This document shows, piece by piece, positions 14,588 through 21,115 of a stretch of DNA of 52,082 nucleotides (within the stretch, counting starts at the first letter, position 1; each line of letters starts with the position of its first letter). Source of the DNA: a virus; the IMG/VR virus record IMGVR_UViG_3300003323_000338, positions 1 through 52,082 of that record; one strand, 5' to 3'. The position numbers were made by a program, and so were the translations under genes. The notes below the pieces were generated by a model, which was not told where the DNA came from, searched no databases, and was given only the letters and a program-made list of their open reading frames with translations.

Positions 14588-14785
14588 ATGGCCACCGAAC
14601 AGCCCGACAAGTGCGCTGCCTGCTCCAAGAGCCGCAAGGCGATGGATGAGCAGGACTGGGAGTGCAGCGCGGTGGAGTGCCCGTGCCGTCCGGTGTGCTG
14701 GGCTGGTGGTCGCGCGCTGAAGCGCAACGCCGTGGCCAAGGTGCCCAACCCCATCGCGGACCTGCTGGACCGCGTGGAGGCCTGA
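14588..14785 (+). CDS. Cysteine-rich small protein (65 aa)
   Basis: It begins three bases after the Cro-like stop. Six cysteines sit in the first 40 residues (C9/C12, C26, C31, C33, C37) with CAACSKSRKAM and CPCRPVCWAGGRAL, suggesting a small zinc-binding fold. The C-terminal end is a short helix. Position next to Cro suggests a regulatory or early host-directed role. Family not recognised. Confidence 0.5.
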   Translation: MATEQPDKCAACSKSRKAMDEQDWECSAVECPCRPVCWAGGRALKRNAVAKVPNPIADLLDRVEA

Positions 14786-14793
14786 ACCGTGGC

Positions 14794-14934
14794 TCACGAC
14801 CGCTTCGCCTTCTGCTCGGCTTCGAGCAGGTGCCGTGCGTCCGTCTGCAGCTGCGCGGCCAGCGAGCGCAGGCAGCGTGTGAGGGTCTCGCGCCACTTGG
14901 CCTTGGCCCAGTCCAGATCCTGTTTCGTTGCCAT
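14794..14934 (-). CDS. 46-residue helical protein on the opposite strand
   Basis: A short leftward frame in a gap of the rightward operon. The ATG at 14934 is preceded by GAAAGGAAAGAAGCG, which holds a good Shine-Dalgarno. The product (MATKQDLDWAKAKWRETLTR onward) is one charged amphipathic helix ending in KAKRS. A rightward frame over the same DNA has a low-complexity Ser/Arg/Cys product and is less likely. The gene would run antisense to early rightward transcripts. Confidence 0.45.
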   Translation of the reverse strand: MATKQDLDWAKAKWRETLTRCLRSLAAQLQTDARHLLEAEQKAKRS

Positions 14935-14962
14935 CGCTTCTTTCCTTTCGTCGGTGTGTCTT

Positions 14963-15043
14963 CGCGGAGCCGCCTGGGTCCAGAAGGTCCCATCAGCCGT
15001 CTCCCACTCCTGGTGGGAACGGACGGGCCTGGGCGTCTCCGCG
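14963..15043. other. Inverted repeats in the gap before the CII-like gene
   Basis: CGCGGAG at 14963-14969 pairs with CTCCGCG at 15037-15043, and a smaller hairpin, CCCAC-TCCTG-GTGGG, lies between them. The gap 14935-15093 also has to contain the start signals of the 46-residue leftward gene. A structured leader or regulatory RNA is possible; no standard promoter pair is clear. Confidence 0.3.
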
Positions 15044-15093
15044 AGGTCATGAGCCTCGAAGTCGTATCAACCTTGAGTGGGAGAGCTCAAACC

Positions 15094-15474
15094 ATGGGAG
15101 AAAGTCTGAACCCCAAGTGGAGGAAACCGTTGGATACCCGAGTTGATTCGGCGCAACCGGCGCAAACGTCCTTCGACATGGAGACGCTTGACGCGCGCCA
15201 GATCGAAGCGTTCGACCTCACGCGCTGCATGACGGAGGCCGTCCGCCATGACCCCCGAACCGATCAGCAGATCGCGAAGGCGATCGGCGCGTCGAAGGGG
15301 TACATGTCGAAGTGGCTGGGATCCGTCGGTGCCGAGCAACTTGGGCGCTTCGCCCGCTTCTGCGAGGAGACGGGACACATCGGCCCTCTGCAAAAGGTCG
15401 TCTACGACCTGGGCTTCGAGTTGAAGCCGAAGCGCTCGCGCCGCCGCGCCGCGCGCCGCCCCGTCAATGCCTGA
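15094..15474 (+). CDS. HTH regulator, CII-like (126 aa)
   Basis: The start at 15094 (MGESLNPKWRKPL) has GGGAG 11 bases upstream; an in-frame ATG at 15049 is an alternative. Residues about 56-75 (TDQQIAKAIGASKGYMSKWL) are a clear helix-turn-helix with a recognition helix, followed by a second helical unit (RFARFCEETGHIGPLQKVVY) and a very basic C-terminus (KPKRSRRRAARR). In this slot after Cro, lambda-like phages place CII-type activators. The role is inferred from fold and place. Confidence 0.6.
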   Translation: MGESLNPKWRKPLDTRVDSAQPAQTSFDMETLDARQIEAFDLTRCMTEAVRHDPRTDQQIAKAIGASKGYMSKWLGSVGAEQLGRFARFCEETGHIGPLQKVVYDLGFELKPKRSRRRAARRPVNA

Positions 15475-15487
15475 CCCCGGAGCAATC

Positions 15488-15775
15488 ATGCCCATCTACT
15501 CGCGTCGTCAGATCGCGGAGCACTTCCGCGCCTTGCTGCAGCGTCACCCACGGCTCCACGCCATCCAGATCACCGCCTCCGACTTCGGACAGTCCGCGGC
15601 GACGGTGGAAGAGGTCGTGAAGGACGCTGCCGTCACCGCCTACCTGCACGCCCTTGGTCTCGATCCGTCGGCGCCCGCGTCGCTCGTGCTCCACACCGCG
15701 GCGAAGGCTCACGGGATGGACGCTGACGCGCTGCGCGTGGCGGTCGATGAGCACTGCGAATCGGTGGGGGGCTGA
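15488..15775 (+). CDS. Hypothetical early protein (95 aa)
   Basis: Starts MPIYSRRQIAEHFRALLQ at 15488 with CGGAGCAA just upstream. It is helical with two similar-looking helix-turn segments (AIQITASDFGQSAATVEEVV and LVLHTAAKAHGMDADALRVA), which could be paired DNA-binding units. It precedes the RdgC-like gene by two bases, so the two are likely co-translated. Confidence 0.5.
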   Translation: MPIYSRRQIAEHFRALLQRHPRLHAIQITASDFGQSAATVEEVVKDAAVTAYLHALGLDPSAPASLVLHTAAKAHGMDADALRVAVDEHCESVGG

Positions 15776-15777
15776 TC

Positions 15778-16956
15778 ATGCTGAAGTCCCTGATCATCTA
15801 CCGCCTGTCGAAGGACTGGACGCCCAACGCCGATCTCTTCGAGGAATCGCTCGAGCGTGAGGCCTTCACGCCGTGCGGCGCGACGCAGGCGCTGTCGGTC
15901 GGCTGGGTGCCGCCGCGCGGTGACGCGGAGTCGCCGCTCCTGGAGATCATCGACGGCCAATGGCTGCTGACCCTCCGAGCCGAGAAGCGCATCCTGCCCG
16001 CCAGCGTGATCCGCGAGGCTCTGGAGGAGCGCCTCGACCATATCGAGCAGGAGACGGGCCGCCGGCCGGGTAAGAAGGCGCAGACCGACCTGAAGGAGCA
16101 GGTGACGCTGGAGCTGCTGCCGCGCGCCTTCACAACCTCCTCGCATACCCGCGTCTGGATCGACCCGACGCTGGGCCTGTTGATGGTGGATGCGGGCTCG
16201 GTGAGCAAGGCCGACGAGGTCGTGACGATGCTGGTCAAGGCGGACCCGTCGATCAACCTCCACCTGCTGCAGAGCGCCGAGTCGCCGGCCGCGTGCATGG
16301 GCGCCTGGTTGATGGACGGGATCCCGCCCGAGGGCTTCACGATCGACCGCGACCTCGAACTGAAAGCCGCCGACGAGATGAAGTCCGCGGTGCGCTTCAC
16401 CCGCCACAACCTGGACCGCGCCGACGTCCGCGACCACCTCACCGGCGGCAAGATGCCCACGCGGCTGGCGATGACCTGGAAGGAGCGCATCAGCTTCGTC
16501 CTCACGGACTCGATGCAGATCAAGGGCGTGAAGTTCCTGGACGTGGTGTTCGACGGCCGCGACAAGCCGGCCAAGGACGAGGCCTTCGACGTCGACGCGG
16601 CGCTGGCCACGGGCGAGCTGTCGCGCCTGATCCCCGCGCTGATCGAGGCGCTGGGCGGCGAGCTCGACTTCATCGGGCAGAACGCCAAGATCGCCGAGCA
16701 GGACGCGCTTCCAGAAGCGGTGCCGCCGCATGTGTCCGGCGACGGACCCGACCCCATCTACGCCCGAGCCGTCGAGATCGTGCGGGCGCAGAAGCGGGCC
16801 TCGTTGTCTCTGCTGCAGCGGATGCTCACGCTGGGCTACAACCGCGCGTCGCGCCTGCTGGACCGCATGGTCGCCGAGGGCGTGCTTGAGCCCCCCGGTC
16901 CTGATGGTCGATACGTGCTCGCCGCGGCCGTCGAACTCGTGGAGCCGACGCCATGA
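15778..16956 (+). CDS. RdgC-like protein fused to an FtsK-gamma DNA-binding domain
   Basis: 392 residues. The first about 300 match RdgC, a ring-shaped duplex-DNA binder that restrains RecA: it starts MLKSLIIYRL, has VGWVPPR (42-48), LPRAFTTSSHTRVWIDP (114-130), an RHNLDRADVRDHL region and GGKMPTRLAMTW (223-234). After a short acidic/Pro linker, residues about 325-382 read as the winged-helix gamma domain of FtsK: DPIYARAVEIVRAQKRASLS, LQRMLTLGYNRASRLLDRM, AEGVLEPPG. In FtsK that domain recognises the polar KOPS octamers and contacts XerD. I do not recall this pairing from other proteins. Full-length RdgC plus a complete gamma domain makes a sequencing artefact unlikely. Confidence 0.8.
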   Translation: MLKSLIIYRLSKDWTPNADLFEESLEREAFTPCGATQALSVGWVPPRGDAESPLLEIIDGQWLLTLRAEKRILPASVIREALEERLDHIEQETGRRPGKKAQTDLKEQVTLELLPRAFTTSSHTRVWIDPTLGLLMVDAGSVSKADEVVTMLVKADPSINLHLLQSAESPAACMGAWLMDGIPPEGFTIDRDLELKAADEMKSAVRFTRHNLDRADVRDHLTGGKMPTRLAMTWKERISFVLTDSMQIKGVKFLDVVFDGRDKPAKDEAFDVDAALATGELSRLIPALIEALGGELDFIGQNAKIAEQDALPEAVPPHVSGDGPDPIYARAVEIVRAQKRASLSLLQRMLTLGYNRASRLLDRMVAEGVLEPPGPDGRYVLAAAVELVEPTP

Positions 16957-17231
16957 CCATCAAGTCCGGAGACCTTGCCGAGGTGATCGGCGGGATGAAC
17001 GGCACGGCCAGCCCGAATCTGGGCCTGATTGTCCGCGTGCTGCAGTTCCGCGGAGAGCATTCTCAATTCGGCCGCATCTGGCGCTGCGAGGCGGAGTACG
17101 CGGAGTTGGGCCAGCCCGGCGTCGGGTGCCCGCCCGGGCAGGCTGACTTCGCCCAGGACTGGCTCCGCAAACTGCCGCCTGACGCCAAGCCGCCCGAGCA
17201 GATCAAGACCGAGCGCGAGGTGTCGGCATGA
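16953..17231 (+). CDS. Small beta-barrel-like phage protein (92 aa)
   Basis: The start overlaps the RdgC stop (ATGA). The sequence resembles a small SH3-like barrel: SGDLAEVIGGMNGTASPNLG, LIVRVLQFRG, FGRIWRCEAEYAELGQP, and ends in FAQDWLRKLPPDA. This type of protein recurs in early regions of Burkholderiales phages beside methyltransferases. Function unknown. Confidence 0.55.
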   Translation: MTIKSGDLAEVIGGMNGTASPNLGLIVRVLQFRGEHSQFGRIWRCEAEYAELGQPGVGCPPGQADFAQDWLRKLPPDAKPPEQIKTEREVSA

Positions 17232-17356
17232 AGCACGACGACCCGAACAACCGCTGCTGTGCCTGCGGTCGCCAAGGACACCGCGCGCACGCGTGTCCGG
17301 CTCCGATGCCGCCCGCGCCGACCAAGCCCGCCCAACCTCAGGAGAAGCAGCGATGA
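17228..17356 (+). CDS. 42-residue CCHC zinc-knuckle protein
   Basis: A tiny frame coupled by ATGA overlaps to genes on both sides. It contains C10-x2-C13-x4-H18-x4-C23 (CCACGRQGHRAHAC), the exact spacing of a retroviral-type zinc knuckle, followed by a Pro-rich tail. Zinc knuckles bind single-stranded nucleic acid. It directly precedes, and overlaps, the cytosine methyltransferase gene. Confidence 0.6.
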   Translation: MKHDDPNNRCCACGRQGHRAHACPAPMPPAPTKPAQPQEKQR

Positions 17357-18831
17357 CCCTTCGATTCGGCTCCGTCTGCTCTGGCATCGAGGCCGCGAGC
17401 GTGGCCTTCGATCCTCTGGGATGGAAGGCGGCGTGGTTCAGCGAGATCGAGAAGTTCCCGAGCGCTGTCCTGGATCACCACTATCCCGACGTGCCCAACC
17501 TCGGCGACATGACGCAGATCGCCAAGGCGGTTCTGCTCGGCGAGGTCGAAGCGCCGGACATGCTGTGCGGCGGCACGCCGTGCCAGGCATTCAGCGTTGC
17601 CGGGCTGCGCGCCTCGCTCGCCGACGACCGCGGCAACCTCACCCTGAAATTCGTGGAGCTCGCTGATGCAATTGACCATGTTCGAGGAATGCGAGGCAAG
17701 CAGCCCGCCGTCGTCTTCTGGGAGAACGTCCCCGGCGTCCTCTCGACTAAAGACAACGCCTTCGGGTGCTTTCTGGCTGGCCTTGCCGGAGAAGATGAGC
17801 CGCTCGTCGCTCCAGGGGGACGGTGGTCGAACGCTGGTGTTGTGCATGGACCCCAGCGGTCAGTCGCTTGGCGGACCTTGGACGCCCAATATTTCGGACT
17901 GGCCCAACGACGCCGCCGTGTGTTCGTTGTCGCAAGTGCTCGAGACGGGTTCGATCCCGCCCAGGTTCTTTTTGAGTGGGACGGCTTGCGCCGGGATTCT
18001 GCGCCGAGCAGACAAGCGGGGGAAGAAGCTGCCGCCACCCTTGATGCGCGCGCTGAGGGCGGTGGCTTCCCCGGAACCGACGGAGCCTGTGGCGGCCACG
18101 TCCACCCCGTTGCCTACGGCGGAAACCGCACCAGCGGTCCCCGCGATGTAGCCTCGGCCCTCACGGCCCACGGCGGCACAGGCCGCCATGACTTTGAGAC
18201 CGAGACCTTCGTCACCCACAGCTTGCGCGGCGAAGGCTTTGACGCCAGCGAGGATGGACCCGGCCGCGGCACACCGCTGGTGCCGGTGGCGTTTGACACC
18301 ACCCAGATCACCAGCGCGGCCAACCGCAGCAATCCGCAGCCGGGTGATCCGTGTCACCCACTTGCGGCCGGTGCACATCCGCCTGCCATTGCCTTCAGCA
18401 GCAAGGACCATGGCGCCGATGCAACGGCTGACCTCGCGCCCACCCTGCGCGCGATGAACCACGCGAAGAGCCATGCCAACGGCGGCGGACAGATGGGCGT
18501 CGCCTACACCACGAAGCTGCACAACACCGCGAGCAACAACGCTGGCAAGGTCTTCGAGGAGCGCTCGACCTGCCTCGACGCCAACAGCCCGCCGTCGGCG
18601 CTGTTGACCGCCATGCAGGTGCGCCGCCTGACCCCTCTCGAATGCGAGCGCCTGCAGGGATTCCCTGACGGCTACACGGCGATACCGTGGCGCGGCAAGC
18701 CCGCATCGGAGTGCCCGGACGGTCCGCGCTACAAGGCGCTCGGCAATAGCTGGGCGGTTCCCTGTGCCTACTGGATCGGAGCTCGCATCGACGCCCAGGT
18801 CCGACAACTCAATCTTCGGGAGGCCGCATGA
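17353..18831 (+). CDS. DNA (cytosine-5) methyltransferase
   Basis: 492 residues from the ATG at 17353, overlapping the previous stop. The C5-methyltransferase motifs appear in order: motif I FGSVCSGIEAAS (5-16), motif IV GGTPCQAFS with nucleophile C77, motif VI WENVPG (123-128), motif VIII QRRRRVFVVAS (185-195). Then comes a long target-recognition and insert region (about 215-430), and motifs IX-X (RRLTPLECERLQGFP and ALGNSWAVPCAYW). It would methylate phage or host DNA, probably to evade restriction. No partner endonuclease is seen. A second reading frame with protein-like sequence is nested inside it at 17666-18151. Confidence 0.9.
   Translation: MTLRFGSVCSGIEAASVAFDPLGWKAAWFSEIEKFPSAVLDHHYPDVPNLGDMTQIAKAVLLGEVEAPDMLCGGTPCQAFSVAGLRASLADDRGNLTLKFVELADAIDHVRGMRGKQPAVVFWENVPGVLSTKDNAFGCFLAGLAGEDEPLVAPGGRWSNAGVVHGPQRSVAWRTLDAQYFGLAQRRRRVFVVASARDGFDPAQVLFEWDGLRRDSAPSRQAGEEAAATLDARAEGGGFPGTDGACGGHVHPVAYGGNRTSGPRDVASALTAHGGTGRHDFETETFVTHSLRGEGFDASEDGPGRGTPLVPVAFDTTQITSAANRSNPQPGDPCHPLAAGAHPPAIAFSSKDHGADATADLAPTLRAMNHAKSHANGGGQMGVAYTTKLHNTASNNAGKVFEERSTCLDANSPPSALLTAMQVRRLTPLECERLQGFPDGYTAIPWRGKPASECPDGPRYKALGNSWAVPCAYWIGARIDAQVRQLNLREAA
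17666..18151 (+). CDS. Out-of-frame ORF nested in the cytosine methyltransferase gene (161 aa)
   Basis: An ATG with GGAG seven bases upstream opens a +1 frame of 161 residues over methyltransferase codons 105-270. Its product is not low-complexity noise. It starts MQLTMFEECEASSPPSS, has WPNDAAVCSLSQVLETGSIP, then PRFFLSGTACAGILRRADKR and a helical GKKLPPPLMRALRAVA. From memory, proteins with the ACAGILRRA-KRGK-LP pattern recur beside phage cytosine methyltransferases. Both frames therefore seem to be under selection. No function is known. Confidence 0.5.
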   Translation: MQLTMFEECEASSPPSSSGRTSPASSRLKTTPSGAFWLALPEKMSRSSLQGDGGRTLVLCMDPSGQSLGGPWTPNISDWPNDAAVCSLSQVLETGSIPPRFFLSGTACAGILRRADKRGKKLPPPLMRALRAVASPEPTEPVAATSTPLPTAETAPAVPAM

Positions 18832-18995
18832 GCGCCGTTCCTTCTGTTCCCGCCGTCATCCGGCGAGACCCTGACCGCCAGCAGCCGGCCCGCCGGAGCC
18901 GTCTCCACATCGAGGACCGAGAGCTCTGGCCGGTCCGCGCGCCGCGGCGCGAGGTGTCGGCGCGCGAGATGCGCCGGGCGGGGAGGGTGTCTTGA
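18828..18995 (+). CDS. 55-residue basic protein
   Basis: It begins on the methyltransferase stop (ATGA) and ends on the start of the adenine methylase (TGATG), filling the space between them exactly. The sequence starts MSAVPSVPAVIRRDPDRQQP, has RSRLHIEDRELWPVRAPRRE and ends REMRRAGRVS. Arg makes up roughly a quarter of it. Coupling supports it; the family is not recognised. Confidence 0.5.
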   Translation: MSAVPSVPAVIRRDPDRQQPARRSRLHIEDRELWPVRAPRREVSAREMRRAGRVS

Positions 18996-19852
18996 TGACG
19001 GGAATCGCTCGCCCCGCGCTGCGGTACCACGGCGGGAAGTTCCGCTTGGCCAGCTGGATCGCCAGCTTCTTCCCGCCGCACCGCATCTACGTCGAGCCGT
19101 TCGGCGGCGGCGCCTCGGTGTTGCTGACCAAGGACCGGAGCTACGCTGAGATTTACAACGACCTGGACCTCGAGGTCGTGAATCTCTTCCGCGTGCTGCG
19201 CGACGCTGCGCAAGCGGAGCAGCTGGCACGAGCGCTGCACCTGACCCCGTTCTCCAGGGAGGAGTTCCGCGATGCATACGCGGAGACGTCCGACCCGGTC
19301 GAGGGCGCGCGCCGTACGCTGGTCCGCAGCTTCATGGGTTTCGGCACGACGACGCTGCGGCACAACCGCACGGGATTCCGGGCGAAGGCCAATCGCCAGA
19401 CCCAGCCCGCCCAGATCGACTGGACGAACTACCCGGCGCACGTGGCCACGTTCACCGAGCGCCTACGCGGCGTGGTGATCGAGAACCGGGACGCGTTGAA
19501 GGTGATAGCCCAGCAGGACACCGAAGGCACGCTGTTCTACGTCGACCCGCCGTATCCCCACGAGACGCGGTCGGCAATCAAGAGCCACAACGACAAGGCA
19601 TATCGCCACGAAATGACCACCGAGGACCACCAGGCGCTCGCAGCGACGCTGCATAGCCTGAAGGGCATGGTGGTCCTGAGCGGCTACGCGTGCGAGCTCT
19701 ACGACCGCCAACTGTTTGCCGACTGGGAGCGCCACGAGCGCGTCGCCATGGCCGACGGCGGACGGGAGCGCGTCGAGGTCGTCTGGATCAACCCCGCGTG
19801 CGCTCGAGCGCTTTACCTCGCGCGCGGCGATCTTTTCGCGGAGGCTGCATGA
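18995..19852 (+). CDS. DNA adenine methylase (D12 class, Dam-like)
   Basis: 285 residues, starting at the ATG at 18995 with GGGGAGGG eight bases upstream. Motifs of class D12 N6-adenine methyltransferases: LRYHGGKFRLASWI (9-22), the AdoMet loop VEPFGGGAS (33-41), YNDLDLEVVNLFRVLR, and the catalytic DPPY at 184-187 (FYVDPPYPHETR). It forms a modification pair with the cytosine methylase upstream. Likely roles are protection from restriction or timing of replication and packaging. Confidence 0.9.
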   Translation: MTGIARPALRYHGGKFRLASWIASFFPPHRIYVEPFGGGASVLLTKDRSYAEIYNDLDLEVVNLFRVLRDAAQAEQLARALHLTPFSREEFRDAYAETSDPVEGARRTLVRSFMGFGTTTLRHNRTGFRAKANRQTQPAQIDWTNYPAHVATFTERLRGVVIENRDALKVIAQQDTEGTLFYVDPPYPHETRSAIKSHNDKAYRHEMTTEDHQALAATLHSLKGMVVLSGYACELYDRQLFADWERHERVAMADGGRERVEVVWINPACARALYLARGDLFAEAA

Positions 19853-20055
19853 CCAACGCCTTCTCCACCGACTACGTCTCCCAGCTCCGCCAGGACACCC
19901 AGCGCGAGCGCGCCGCGGCGTCCGCCGGCCGCAAGCTCAGCGCGATCAACCAGGCGAAGCTCGAGGCCCATGGCCCGGCCACGCTGCCGACGGTCGCGCA
20001 GCGGCGCGCCGACGAGGACCGCAACCGCGCGATCAGGGCTGGGAGGAAGCTCTGA
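19849..20055 (+). CDS. Small basic early protein (68 aa)
   Basis: The start overlaps the methylase stop (ATGA). The product is basic and helical: MTNAFSTDYVSQLRQDTQRE, ASAGRKLSAINQAKLEAHG, and it ends RNRAIRAGRKL. The repeated A-[SG]-x-GRKL phrase at both ends is curious. It may bind nucleic acid. Family not recognised. Confidence 0.45.
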   Translation: MTNAFSTDYVSQLRQDTQRERAAASAGRKLSAINQAKLEAHGPATLPTVAQRRADEDRNRAIRAGRKL

Positions 20056-20291
20056 TGCGATCGCGACCATTCAAGAAGGTCCCGGTCGCGGAGCGGCTGG
20101 CCGAGCGGCGAGGCGGCGTGATGCTGGGACCGCATGCGCCCGACCGCTCCGTCTGCTACTTCGATGGCCGGCATCTGTGGACTGGCACCGACACGAAACA
20201 CCGCACGCCGGGCGCCCGCAAATGGCGCTGCCGCGTTCGGATCAAGCGCCTTGTGCGGGGAGGGGTGGCGCAGCCATGCCGAACCGATTGA
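20055..20291 (+). CDS. Hypothetical early protein (78 aa)
   Basis: The start overlaps the preceding stop (TGATG). It is basic, with a probable short beta sheet (CYFDGRHLWTGTD and ARKWRCRVRIKRLV). It ends 16 bases inside the start of the initiator-like gene. No family recognised. Confidence 0.45.
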   Translation: MRSRPFKKVPVAERLAERRGGVMLGPHAPDRSVCYFDGRHLWTGTDTKHRTPGARKWRCRVRIKRLVRGGVAQPCRTD

Positions 20292-21115
20292 TTCGCGAGG
20301 GAGTCATGGAGTCCGAAGCAATGCTGTCGGTGCCTGCTGAGGCCCGCTGGTTGTTCGTGACGATCATGCTGTGTGCGGACGACGTCGGGTTGTTCGAGGC
20401 GACCGAGTTCAAGCTCGCCCGCAAGGCCGACGTCAACCGCGACCTCGCCGGCCGGCTCATGGGCATGCTCGCCGACGCAGACTTGATCCGCCTGTACGAG
20501 GTGTCTGGCAAGCGCTACGGCTTCATTCCGAAGTTCGGACAGCGTGTTCAGATCACCAAGGCGAAGCATCCGCTGCCTCCGGCCGCCCTTTTCGCCGACG
20601 ACGAGGATGCGGCACGAAAGATCAACAACTTAGGTGCAAAAACAACCGTTGGCCAACAGCTGTCCAGCGCTGGCCAACCGCCTGAAGTAGAAGTAGAAGT
20701 AGAAGACTCTGTATCGTCTTCTTCGAACTCTTCGAGTTCTCAGAAGCCTCGTCGGACTCGCCCGTCCGACCCGGTGCCGGCGTGCCCCTTCGATGACATC
20801 GTCCGGCTCTACAACGAGACCCTGCCGGAACTGCCGAAGGTGATCGTCGCGGGCAAGGGCCGGAAGCGCTCGATCGGCGCGTTCTGGACCTGGGTCCTCA
20901 CCAGCAAGAAGTCGGACGGCGAGCGCCGCGCCGCGACGGCGGACCAGGGGCTGACCTGGATCTCAAAGTACTTCGAGCGGGTGCGGGACAACGACTTCCT
21001 CATGGGCCGGACGGCGCCGGGCAAGGGGCATGAGGGCTGGCGCTGCACGCTGGACTTCCTCGTGACCGAGAAGGGCCTCCGCCAGGTCATCGAGAGAACG
21101 GCGGTAAGCGCATGA
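20276..21115 (+). CDS. Replication initiator-like protein
   Basis: 279 residues starting MPNRLIREGVMESEAML at 20276, with AGGGGTGG upstream. The N-terminal 110 residues are a winged-helix unit typical of phage replication proteins that precede DnaB: RWLFVTIMLCADDVGLFEAT, LARKADVNRDLAGRLMGMLA, LIRLYEVSGKRYGFIPKF. A low-complexity acidic/serine linker follows (EVEVEVEDSVSSSSNSSSSQ). The C-terminal domain (DDIVRLYNETLPELPKV, FWTWVLTS, LTWISKYFERVRDNDFLMG) resembles the conserved C-terminal part of phage O-like proteins that load the helicase. It overlaps dnaB by four bases. Confidence 0.7.
   Translation: MPNRLIREGVMESEAMLSVPAEARWLFVTIMLCADDVGLFEATEFKLARKADVNRDLAGRLMGMLADADLIRLYEVSGKRYGFIPKFGQRVQITKAKHPLPPAALFADDEDAARKINNLGAKTTVGQQLSSAGQPPEVEVEVEDSVSSSSNSSSSQKPRRTRPSDPVPACPFDDIVRLYNETLPELPKVIVAGKGRKRSIGAFWTWVLTSKKSDGERRAATADQGLTWISKYFERVRDNDFLMGRTAPGKGHEGWRCTLDFLVTEKGLRQVIERTAVSA
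20684..20746. other. Candidate replication origin inside the initiator gene
   Basis: Three tandem copies of GAAGTA (20684-20701) are followed by a locally AT-richer stretch and a 29-base near-palindrome (20718-20746) built from CTTCT, GAACTC, GAGTTC and AGAAG around a 3-base centre. Repeats plus easily melted DNA inside an initiator gene recall the lambda origin in gene O. The repeats also encode the EVEVEV linker, so coding bias is an alternative explanation. Confidence 0.35.

Noticed and set aside
14789-15052. Rightward 87-residue ORF
   Set aside because: Ser/Cys/Arg-rich product without structure and a poor start; the leftward 46-residue frame in the same place looks more like a protein.
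17029-17352. N-terminal extension of the cytosine methyltransferase
   Set aside because: It lies over two coupled small genes and is Arg/Ser-rich; motif I begins five residues after the ATG at 17353.
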